Shown here: positions 13,705-24,300 of the stretch, one piece after another
Numbering within the stretch: the first letter of the stretch is position 1
How the letters are laid out: the number at the start of each line of letters is the position of its first letter
Assembly: GCA_013399015.1 (NCBI GenBank)
Contig: VWZX01004666.1
Location: 5,548,979-5,612,978, forward strand
DNA from: Galbula dea
Lineage: Eukaryota; Chordata; Aves; Piciformes; Galbulidae
Direction of reading: 5' to 3'
DNA length: 64,000 nucleotides
The notes under the pieces: model-generated
Seen by the model: only the letters and a program-made list of their open reading frames with translations
The model's database searches: none
What the model was told of the DNA's origin: nothing
Translations under genes and position numbers: made by a program

Positions 13705-13722
13705 CTCTGATCGGTGTACCAC
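13705..13722 (-). CDS. PTPRF: PTPRF 18-nt cassette microexon (mini-exon A, GGTPIR)
   Basis: An 18-nt exon bounded by an AG acceptor at 13723-13724 and a strong GTAAGA donor from 13704. Joined in phase 1 to the split Gly codon of the upstream exon it reads Gly-Gly-Thr-Pro-Ile-Arg and leaves a G for the next codon, so inclusion adds six residues and keeps frame. GGTPIR is the second part of the meA peptide (ESI plus GGTPIR) known from the vertebrate LAR-RPTPs PTPRD and PTPRS, where it inserts in Ig2 and alters affinity for postsynaptic ligands such as IL1RAPL1, IL1RAP, Slitrks and SALMs. Inference: the same neuronal splice switch in this gene. The upstream pyrimidine tract is weak and interrupted by an ATTTGCATTC element with UGC about 20 nt before the exon, typical of microexons that need the neuronal factor SRRM4 (nSR100). 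The peptide, both splice sites and matching phase make a chance match unlikely. Confidence 0.93.
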
Positions 13723-13737
13723 CTGGTGAGGTAATTT

Positions 13738-13750
13738 GAATGCAAATAAG
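13738..13750 (-). promoter_or_regulatory. Candidate UGC splicing enhancer upstream of the microexon
   Basis: In the minus-strand transcript the sequence TTATTTGCATTC puts a UGC about 20 nt upstream of the 18-nt exon, between a poor pyrimidine tract and the AG. SRRM4 (nSR100) is known to bind UGC-containing elements just upstream of neuronal microexons. That this one is used is inference. The plus strand also reads as an octamer (ATGCAAAT), which is probably incidental inside an intron. Confidence 0.35.
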
Positions 13751-16700
13751 ATTAGAGAGAAGCATTAGTACAAAGAGGAAAGGAAGAAAATTATAACTAA
13801 AAAGCAGAAAGTTTTTTTAAAGCTAGAATTTGTATTAGCGCGACAGGAATAAACAAAAAGAAACCGATGTGCAATAAAAGTCAGAGTGACACTCTCAGGA
13901 GGTTAGTAAAGCCGATTGCTTCCAGAAGTGCAGCATCCAGCCCTGCATCTTGCCACTAAAGCCACCACCCTCATGAATTGGGGCCAAACTATGCTGCCAA
14001 GGTGGCACTGCTGGCTGGCCTCACCACTTGCATTCACCCGCCCCACTGTTCAAGCAGTTGAGATGGAGGACACGTTGGGAAGGTGGTGCAGTGCCCCTTC
14101 ATTCCTCATAGAGAATAAGGAGGGGGTGTCCTGAGGGCTGTGTGACTGTGAGTGTGCTGGGCAGGAGGGGTGGAAAGTGCATGGTTGCAGGTGCTTGGTG
14201 CAATTTTGCTTTGAGGTTAGAATGACCAGTGGGACAAAATCTGCTCGCTTAAAGAAATAAAACTAAGGGGAGAGTGTAACAAATTGGGTTTGAGCCGCTC
14301 TCTACATTTACATAACCCTTGCATCAGTTTCCCTCCGGGAAAGAAATTGGTGTCATGTAGAATTAACTTCACACACACAAATATTTTAAAACAAAGTAGT
14401 TTCTGGTAATGTAACACTGGCACGCTATAGCCAGACCTCTACTGTCGCTGCCTGATTTGGATGTTAGCTGGAGAAAGGAATCCCTACCCTCTTTATAAGG
14501 CACTGGAGATAATTTTACATGCTGTAATGAAAAGTATCTTATAAGGAGGGCTTCTCTGGGAGTAAGGTTAAGTTATCCTGTTACAACGATCTATTAAGGT
14601 TTGTTTTATGAGGTCAATGTGTTTAGCAAGTGCAGGATCCACTGGTCAGTGTCTTGAGTTCAGTGTACAATCAATAACGAAGCATGATTGAAGGAGAGAT
14701 GCTCCAGCTGGGCAAATTGGCAGGGAACCCTTCTAATACCCACTTTTGTCCCCGTGGTCTTATTTTGCACATATGAAGGCTGTTAGTATAAGGGAGAGAT
14801 TCATGCAGACTGAATCTGTAGGCAGTTCATGGTATGTGTTGGTTTTATGCAGATTTGTAGGATCTGAATACCAAGCACTTACCAAAGAAAACTGAGGAGT
14901 TTAAACAGACAGAAAAACAGGGTTAAACAGGACACAGTGTGTCAAATCATGTTCAGTATATTGATTAATAAATACCAGTATGCATACAAGAGTGTCGTGT
15001 ATCTCAGATTTAGAGCTCATTCCATTAATCCACAACAATGATCACCCAATAGGAAAGAAAGATAGAAAAGAATTTCTGTAAATACAAAGAAGGTATATTT
15101 TAAGCATGTTTAACTTGCCTCTTAAAAAGTAATTACAGTATTTATTCTTTATCTTTCCTAACTACTCTTCCTTTAGGCAGAGCCCTTTCTTTAAGGAGGA
15201 GCAGCAATTCAAACTACTCATTTTAGCATTTTCCTCTGCCAAGACGACACTACCCCATTTTAACTTTGTGTCTGTTATATTTTCTGACGCTTTTTATCCA
15301 CAGATGACTGAAGCATCAGGAAAGATCTTGCAGTGACTGAAGTTGTGTGTAACCTCTCTCTTGCAACAATAAATTTGCTGCTTATTTATCTATCTTAGTA
15401 TCTACCACTACCCTGGACAGAAGAGTTATATCCAGAGATACTCACATGGAATGGCACAGCCATGGAAAACAGGGTTATTTCTTTGCCTGTCTGGAAAGTT
15501 TGCCAAGTGGTATTTTTGTTCTGTTTGGTCTAGGGCCTACACTGTCCTGTCCCCCTCCACAATTCTCAGAGTTAAGAAAAGCGTCACCACAGTGTGTCAC
15601 TTCCCACAGGAATGGTGTGATGACTTTGAGTACAAGCCTAAAGGACAGAAAACAGGACTGACTTCTCTCTCATCTGGCTGAAACAGGGTTTATTGTTCTG
15701 CCCTACAACTGAACAGATTTGCAGCAAATCTTTAAATCTACTCCCTGTAGAGGCTAAACCCTTTCTCTAACACGCAATTGTCTACACAGAGCTCTAGGAG
15801 CAACTGCATACTTGAAGCAGATTCCCTAAAATGTGTGACCAGCTCATTTTCTTCTGTGTTAAATCCCAATCCTCCTGGTCTCTGAATGTAAGCCAACCCT
15901 TGTGGGAGCAGCACAGAGGCTTGATGTATTTAGCACAGTGTTTGTTCTGGGTCTCTTTCACCTTTGCAAAGTTTAAAACATTCACTCTTCACTCAGAGGA
16001 CATCATTACAGAGTGCACAAGGTTTTTCTATTGGATCCAAAATTTCCTCATCTAGAAGGAATAAAAGTTTCCCTCCACCCTTCACATCATATGACAATGC
16101 ATCTCTGGCTGTTGTCCTTTCAGGGTGTCCCTCAAAGGTACAGGCCGCAGGCCACAGAGGATCAACATAAGAGGAGGTGTCATCACTCAAATGATTGCGA
16201 GGCCAACTTCTAGATCACAAGGCAAAGAGGACCTGAAGATCAAATGTCAAACTCAATTCCTTGTGTTTGAAAGGTCTTAAACACTCATAAGGGAAGAGAG
16301 TTTATTTCCTCTTCATAAGAGACACTGAATAATGCCCCATACATTCATTTCAGTCAGGAATGAATGCTGACCCTGACATCCTCTGTGTACTGGAAGCACA
16401 CAGCCAGACACCCAAAGCAAGCCAAAACATAGGATAATACACTGGAAAACCCCACGAGATTATTTGCGTCAGTATTTCCCAGTGTGGAGGAAAGGCTCTG
16501 TTGGAGAAGGGACTTCACTCTGCTGATACAAACTCAACCCAGATTTATCAATACACCACTTCCTTGTGGGAACCTAAACCACCCAAAAAATGCTCCAAAG
16601 CAGCATCAGAGAAATCAAGGCTTTTGCTGGTTGCAGCTGGGCACTACAGCAGAGCAACACTGAATCCCACAGAACTCTGACCATGCTTTTGGCTAGTTCC

Positions 16701-18819
16701 TAACATGGTTTTAGGGGAAACTATTTTCAGAAGTGAAAGTACTACAGAAAAGACTGCCCATTTGCCACCAGTTTCAACGGGGAGTCTGCATGATTCCCAT
16801 CGCTGCTGTGTGCACTTCACACAGCAAGATCCAGATGTGCAGTACAGATTCTTCCAGGACATGAAACTTCAGCTGTCAGCTGGGTAGCCATGCTATTTTT
16901 CAGTGTTTGTCCAGTCAGTCCTTTATGAGAGTATCCACCTTTGTGTGGGTTTTCTGATTGTTTTGGATAATAGTGGCCAAACTCCATTCTTCTGGGCTTT
17001 CCTTACACACCTTGTCCTATGTTGACACCCATCTGATATCTGGACTCAAAGCTGTTTCTTGCCAGGAGTGGAGCGTCTTCTGCTGGGTACTGACTGATGG
17101 CTATGACCAGTGAAGCAGGATATGCCCATCACTGCCATTTCACTAGGACAGGCACCACCTTTTTTTTTGCAAGTTTTTTCTGTCTGCGTTGGGTACTCCC
17201 TGTTTCCAAAAAAGCAATGTTTCTTTTCTTCTATAGGATCTAGACTAAAATGGAAACACTTGCTGGTAACTCTGAAAACGCAAATGCAGCAAGATGATCT
17301 GTTGAGATGGCTCCCATTGCTTCTTGGAGAGAGGCACCTCACTTTTCCGGAGAGAGACTGAAGCCACTTGCAGAGGCCTCTCTGATATTTTATTTGCAGT
17401 TAATTGCCTGAAAGCCACACCAGAGTCTAGGGCATGCTTCCATAACTTAGTTAAGTGATGGTGATTAAAAGAGAATGATACTTGTCGTAACATCAAGTTC
17501 TTTACCAGATGAAAGATGACAATGCTCCCTGAATTTCTGGAGTTTCCTTAAATGGCAAAGATATCTGTATGTTAACATTTAGAATAGTTATTTATTCTAA
17601 TTTGGCACTTTGTTTTAATGTTTTCTGAAGAGCAAGGTGGAAAAGCAATTCTTCAGCTATGAAAATCACTTGAAAGCATTCAAGAGCTTTGAGAGTATGA
17701 ATACCGCCCGAGCTGCTTTGAAGTCTTCAGGAGCTTGTGATCCAAGAATCTTTACAGAAGAACTGTGAAGCATCAGTACAACCTGATCTACATTGAGAGA
17801 GCTTCTGCCACATCATCAATTAATTGTAAAACGTGGTTAGAGGCGCAGCACTGGCTGTTGCTGCCAGCACTCATATGTGTATCACCTGCAACAGTACAAC
17901 GCCCAGACAGTTTTAAAATCAGTTCAGCCAAACAGGTTTTAAATGAGTTAACATGCTGGAGAGGTTTCTCAGCCCAGAGCTAGCCTTAGAACCTGTGTCA
18001 TAGACTGAGAGGCAATGACTGAAGCTATGCACCCTGGGGGAGAGCAGGGAGTTGTCCTGAGTCACAGCACTTGGAGAAAAGCAGCCTCTCCACAAGAGGT
18101 GGGAAGTATTAGCAAGATGAGCAAAGGAGAATTTTGCAATAACCAGCATGAGTCAGAGACCTTGCTTTTGCCTTCATCTGTGATAATGGAGATAAACCCC
18201 TGTATTTATTTGTGTTCTCATCTCTAGAGAAATTAGCCCAATGTACTGGCAAAACTACCCAAGAGCTGGATTAGAAAAGAATCAAGCACTACTTGGGAGG
18301 AAAGACCTAGGTACTGGGGAGAAAGGGAAGGAAAAAAAGACCTCTAAATTTCAAGAGTTATGCTAAATATCAGAAGGTTTAATGATCAAAATGCATATAG
18401 AGGCATATAGGTGTGATTAGTAAATGAAGGATGGTAGGATAGAGGGCAGATTTATAAACTGTGTGTTTGCTCCTGACAAAGACACTAGTCCTCTGGGGTT
18501 AAAAAAGCTGAAGATGACAGCTTGGTTGTCTTAAAACCACAAACTCTCTAGTACTTTGACAGAAGATGTACAGACCTCTAGAAATTGATGTTCAGAGCCC
18601 CCTGGGCACACGATCTCACTCCATGCAAGTTCAAAGACCTGCCTGAAGTCCCTAGAGCACTGCCAGTCCACATAACTGTGAGTGTCAGAAGACAGCACCT
18701 TTCCCAAACATGCTGCTGATTTACCTCTAGCTATTTATTCCACACTAGGAGCCTGAAGAAATTAAATCATCCCTCAAACCCCTCTCTAAGTCGGACCTCA
18801 AAGCTGCTTTGACCTTCAT

Positions 18820-19060
18820 GACCTATATTTAGTATATCTGAATAATAATATATTATGTACTCATTGAAGGTCGGACACTCTATATATGCAATATTTGGCT
18901 CACACCATGCTGTAGCTATTTTAACTATATTACATCTGTCTAGCTTTTATTGGGTTTTAATTAAATGAAATTAAATGAGCGTATATTTAGATTGAGATAG
19001 TATAAACTGACATTCATGCAGATATGCCAGGCTGGCTGTAAGATATGATCTTAATGGAGC
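18820..19060. other. AT-rich patch, candidate conserved non-coding element
   Basis: About 240 nt with several homeodomain-type cores (TTTTAATTAAAT at 18955-18966, AAATTAAATGAG just after), ATAATATATTATG and CTATATATGCAATATTTGG, with no repeat resemblance. Candidate intronic enhancer on composition alone; conservation was not tested. Confidence 0.25.
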
Positions 19061-20638
19061 AGAGACTTTGCAACTATTAAACTCTCCCGTATAATGAGGT
19101 ATCTATTTAAATACTCTTTTCTTTGAAAAACAACTCTGCCCCACTATGGTGTAGTGGTGGAGAGCTCAATTAGCACCTTGCAGAATGGATCAGAGACTGA
19201 CTAACCCATCTGACATTGCTCACACTGGGTAACTGCAGTCAGGTAAATGGGACTGAGACACTTCAAAGTGCAGGCCCTACTTAATATGAACTACAAATAC
19301 AGGAAAAAGCCAAAAATGCAAGCAAGGGTTGAATCTTTGGCCCGTAAGAAGCTGTAAGCTTCTTGCTCCCCACTCATGGCAGGCTGAAGCAGAGCCTTGG
19401 TGAATCTTGGCATCATATCACCAGGTCCCTGAAAATAAAACTTCACTCATATTTGGAAGTCTCTTCCATTAACTGTGGAAACCTCCCTTACTACATTAGA
19501 GAGCTAATCAATTTCTTACACGAGTCTGAGGATGTGTGCTGCTCATTGATTTCTAAAAGGTTCCCCTGACACCTCCCTTGGTAATTACTGTGTCTTCAGC
19601 AAGCAGTCAGCTCAAGAGTCTGAATCCCAGGTGAAATATTCAATTGAGATGTTGCTCAAGAACAGCAAATAGGAAGCAATACTTGGACACAGCGACAGGA
19701 TTTACCAGTTTGTTTTTAAACTTTCTATCTCACCAAACTTGTGAAGCAGCTGGTAGAGAGGCAGCTAAGTGCCTGTGAAAAGGAGGCTGAAGAACACACA
19801 GCAAGTGCATCAGGAGCTGCCTTGCTGCTCATTTATGGTAATTTCTGATGCTGATTTAGTCAGCTATGAAGTGAAACACATCCATGTGCACTTTCCTACT
19901 GCCTGCTTCCTAAAGCTTCTCAGAATAATTAACAAGTGTGATATTTTCTTTCAGCACAAACAGATCAAGATTAAACCATGTTGTGGGGGAGATAAGCTAA
20001 AGGTCACTGGGAAATTTCATAAGCTATAAATGCATTAGTATAATTAGCGCTCACTGGTACATCAAGGTGGGACCAGGAGTGTCAGGCTGAGTGATGTCTC
20101 ATTACCCACTCCCCCAAGTACAAGCCTACTTCTTATCACCCAAGCATCATCAGATTTATGCAGAGGGCTCCTGCTATGGGGAAATGTGTCAAGATGCTCA
20201 CCTTGCTAGGAGGAAGATGCTGTTACACTGGCAGCAGCACTCATAACGAATGGATTTGGAGTGCCCAGAGATACACCGTGCCCAGGCAAGGCACTCTACC
20301 TCGTATATAAGTGTGAGACCTTTATAGACAAAAGTTGTTTCAACTCCGTTCCCTTCTGTACTTTGTGTAGGGTAATGAGGGCTTTTTTTTCCCCCCAAAC
20401 TAAAGCTGCTGTGTAGTGCTGCTGTGCATTGTTAAAATAGTCAATACAATTCATTCACGCTGGGGAGCTGTGCTTCATCAGTGAATAAAGGAATGTTTTA
20501 TTTTCTTTAATTCTCTAATAGGCCTGGGAGACCAAACAGTGCAGCAGAAATACAAGAGTTCCTTGTTAAAATGAGTCCATTTTTAGCCACTCAATGTATT
20601 TCAAAAGTTAGTATTTGGCTTATCAAACAAACAAAATT

Positions 20639-20674
20639 AAAAAAAAAAGGTGTATTTCAAAACTGCCCCCCCCC
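20639..20674. repeat. A10 run and C9 run
   Basis: Two homopolymers, A at 20639-20648 and C at 20666-20674, 17 nt apart. Confidence 0.9.
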
Positions 20675-21198
20675 TCTTTTGAAATTCATACAACTGCTGC
20701 TTCTTGGGTTTTTGTTGTGATGTTACATAGCAAGAATGACAAAAATCTCAACAGAAAGCCAAAAACTGTCTTGCAGAGTCCATGTAAGGAGTGAAGTAGT
20801 ATGTGACCACTGATTGTAAAATCTCAACCAATATCTCACTGTCCTGATTTGCAATGAGCTCCTATTAAAAATATGTGAGATCTGTTGAGTTGGTAGTGAA
20901 ATGTCTGAGCCTACCAAGGATTTGGGGCAATGTCAAGACGATCTACTGAAGAAGGAATCCAGCTGATGTCCCATAAGGCATCTCCACTCTAATGTCTCCT
21001 TTTAACAAGCCACGATATCCTGTCAGAGAATCAGCTCCAAAAACTGTTTTTATATTGTAAAAGAAACAAGCTCAAATCAAATTGACATTTGTGTTTAGAG
21101 TTGCATTTCAGGGGAATAAGGAAAAACAGCAGCAAGTAAAAAGAAAAAGGAGGAAGAGTGAGGGAGGCAGGGGAGGCTTACTTGCTTTGAAACCTTAC

Positions 21199-21387
21199 CC
21201 GAACGGAGCTGCTTGATTCGCCCATTGCTAGTTGCAGTGTCAACAGGCAAGAAATCCTTGAACCAGGAGATTTCAGGATCGGGGTTACCGCTGGCAGCAC
21301 AGAGCATTGTGGCTGTGCGGGCCTTTTCCACCACCTTCAGCTGCGGGCCCATGTCAATCGTTGGGAAGCCAGCTGGGAGGTGGTCTT
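21199..21387 (-). CDS. PTPRF: PTPRF (LAR) exon: Ig1-Ig2 linker and first half of Ig2
   Basis: Partial CDS, internal exon of a LAR-family receptor protein tyrosine phosphatase. LAR receptors are type I membrane proteins with three Ig domains, several fibronectin III domains and two cytoplasmic phosphatase domains, acting in axon guidance and synapse formation. Seen: an AG acceptor at 21388-21389 after a pyrimidine-rich tract, a GTAAGG donor from 21198, and 189 nt encoding 63 residues between phase-1 junctions. The peptide starts EDHLPAGFPTIDMG, has the Ig2 first Cys at residue 30 (TMLCAASGNPDPE), the core Trp at residue 42 (ISWFKDFLPVD), and ends GRIKQLRS plus a split Gly. The acidic-x-LPxGFP start, EKARTATM and ATSNG match LAR as I recall it better than PTPRS (ERTRTATM) or PTPRD (EKTRTATM, SNNNG). 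Family certain; paralogue choice is from remembered sequences. No frameshift or stop. The next exon is either the microexon at 13705-13722 or, if skipped, the exon at 4854-4964. Confidence 0.96.
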
Positions 21388-24300
21388 CTGCAAGAGGGAA
21401 AACCACACAAGGTTAAAGACAAATGTTCAGGTACAGCGGTGGGATGCGGTTGTAGTGACAGCAGAGCCATGGTACAGCATCTGTGACTCTGCTGGAAAAC
21501 AGCAGCCTGACTTCCCTACTGAGAAGGTTGTCAAGCTCTTAAAGCACATTAGGCTCTATAATGAGCATTCATTACACCAATAGAAACTTCCACTAAATTT
21601 AACTCCATTTAAATCAACTGCCTTGGGAAACATCCATAATTTTCATTGATATGTAATCTCCAACTATTGTTGTTAATAACTCAGTAAAAGCAGGTATTTG
21701 CCTTTTTGTGGGAGGACTGAGTTGAAGATAACAGACAAACACAAAGCCAAATAGTTTGAGGCATCTTGAGAAACAACAGCTAAACAATAAACCCCTTGGA
21801 ATAGTCCAGAGAGGCCCATTCTCTCTTTTTTTTGACTAGAAACATTCTGTCACACTAGTAGGATAAACAGTAAATCTCTTCCTCATGCCCCCAGATCTGA
21901 TACAGAAGGCTTTTAGAAGCTAATGAATGTAAAACTAATGAGCCACACTCTGCTCGAGAGCCGCCTTGCCAGGCTGTGCCATGGCAAGCTCCTCGTGCAT
22001 TTTCTGGGCTAGAGAGCAACAGAGGTGTGCAAGAAATGGCCAGTGCAGAGTCTAGCATGTCATACTGAAACACTATAAAATGAAGCAGCCCCGTAATCAC
22101 AAAAACAATTCCTACAGAAGGTACGAGAATAGTCAGTTGGGTTTGCGGCTGCAGAGCATGCTCAGGTAGGCTGGGATGAATACATTAGGCAGCCTTCACT
22201 GATAAGCCAAGGCATGCTCCAACATCATCATTCAATAGCAGCTGCAGAACAGAGCTCATTTACTCATTCTGTGGCGAGATGTTCTGTACTCTGCTAAGCC
22301 TGAACTGCAATCAAAGGGACATACTTTTGCAGAAAAAAAAACAACTTGAAGAACATTAAAAAGCTTTTAAAGCAACAGAAACTCAATTTTCAGTATGTTT
22401 CTTTTTTCCCCCCTGTTTAAGACAACTTAAGCAAACCTTCTTCTTTGGCAAATCCAATTCTGCAAGGCTACTTGTCACTGCAGTGTTTAAACAAACATCT
22501 GCATCTTCCCAAATCCTAGAGGAGCCTGAACTTACTGCAATGTGATTTTTCCTGCTATCACCACACATCTGGAACCATAGCCCTCACTCCTGACAGGAAG
22601 GTACCAGTAATAGGCTACCTCAGGTGCTTCCTTCTACCTGTATTCCTATACCTGCAGCACAAACACAGCCTGTGTTGGCTAATTTTAAATTACTTCTCCT
22701 TAAGATCTCAGGAGAATTCCCAAGACCCTTGACTTGTTTGCAAATCAAGACTCTGCAGCACAAGGCAACATCTGCTGCAAACAAAACAACACCCTGGAAT
22801 ATTGTTTTGCTGTTTAGATGAGAGTGACTATGAAGCATTCAATGTTTTCTAAAGGAAAAAACCAGTTCCTGATGCTTATTAAAAGCACAAACCATATTTT
22901 GTCTCCCAGACTGGAGTCCCTAGAAACCTCTCTCATCATGAACAAACAAAAATAGATTTTATTTTTTTTTAAATGAAAGGTACCATGAAAAGTAGTTCTT
23001 TTTTAATTTGCTCTCCATTGATTTTCAAAGACAAAAGGTACATACAGCTTAACTGGAATGACACCAGAACGAGCATTCAGGAACAAGCAACAGAAGCACT
23101 CAATACTGAGCAACCACAATGCATACTCCTACATGGCTGAAAAGAAACAAAGGAAGGGTACACAGAGAAGTACAGCATGGCATAGATTGAAAAGCAAAGG
23201 AAGATACATAGAAAAGCAGTACACAATAACATTCCATTGGACTGAGGCGAAGTTTGCCTAAAGTGCAGCACCTTGCTACTTACAGTATTGAAAGCAGATG
23301 TTTATTCTGGGGAGACTGAAAACCCTGAAGTGATCTAATCTAATGGCTATCATCACCACTGACAATCCTTTCTGATTTGTTGAAGATTTTACGAAGAATG
23401 CACTGAGCTAAGAATCAAACAGTTCACGTTGTTCAAAGTCTGCGCAGAGATTTAGCACATAGCTAAAACCAAACCTAAAACCAGCATTTGTGCAAGAAAC
23501 CTCTTCCCATTGATTCTTTGCCCACAGAAATGAGAGAGATTGGAGAATGCTTCACAGTGTCTGATCCACAGGTACACAACCAGCCTGCTGCTCTGGAGGT
23601 GACTGTTCAAGTAAAATTAGCAGTTTGTGATGAGCTAACAGATGAGCAGAAATTGTATGGTCTAACCTTGACTTCACTGGGTACAACAGAGGGATGCCAA
23701 TTACAAAGACCCAGCAGCAAAGCTACCTCTGCCATACTAGAAATCTTAGATCAGGCCTTTTCTGGACTCCACGGAGATGTACAGCGCTTCTCCCATAGCA
23801 CATACACCCTGCAAGCCCAAGCCACCACAGAGCCCCCATCACAATGCTGGGCACTCAACAAGTGGACAGAAGGCACGGGTAATCACTAAGGGATGACCCT
23901 CAGCTTCCAGACCCCAGTGCTGAGCTAGATACTGGCACAGGGAGGCATGCAAGACTCATGTGGTGGACAGTCTTTTCCCTCAAAACTGCACAAAAGATGA
24001 CAGTAGAGCCAAGTTCCCATGTGTGCCTGGAGATTGAAACCTGCCTATCTGCTAGGACCACACCATTGCCAAAACTCAAGTAAGCAGTGCTGGCATGCCT
24101 GTATCTACAGAAACATAGACAGCAAGGACTTGTTTGATCCCTTGGTCTATCAAATGTAGAGGCAACACTGGTGTTTAGGAGCAGCAGCGTGCTTCCAGAA
24201 GGCTGCAGTCTCAGGTCACATCACTGCTTTATGATACCCAGAGGAAATCTAACAGCTGGTCTCTGATGGCAGCTCAGACATCTGGAAGCTGGGGTTCACT

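Larger units (their letters stand above)
13723..21198 (-). other. PTPRF: PTPRF intron between first Ig2 exon and microexon (7,476 nt)
   Basis: Runs from donor GTAAGG at 21198 to the CACCAG acceptor of the microexon. I searched it by eye for a second 9-nt microexon encoding ESI with flanking AG/GT in phase 1 and found no convincing candidate. It contains an AT-rich patch at 18820-19060 with TTTTAATTAAAT, an A10 run at 20639-20648 and a C9 run at 20666-20674. No dispersed repeat recognised. Confidence 0.85.

Noticed and set aside
20198..20398. Minus-strand frame ending SIRYECCCQCNS...LLAR followed by GTGAGC, superficially like an Ig F-strand (YEC) and a donor site.
   Set aside because: The rest of the frame does not match Ig1 of any LAR-RPTP, there is no Trp at the right spacing, and the Cys-rich run is not Ig-like. 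A chance match.
20830..20850. ACCAATATCTCAC as a possible ESI microexon on the minus strand.
   Set aside because: The Ser codon and the acceptor AG are missing in the required phase.
23488..23889. 133-codon plus-strand frame.
   Set aside because: No recognisable domain or neighbouring exon; length is compatible with chance in 64 kb read in six frames.
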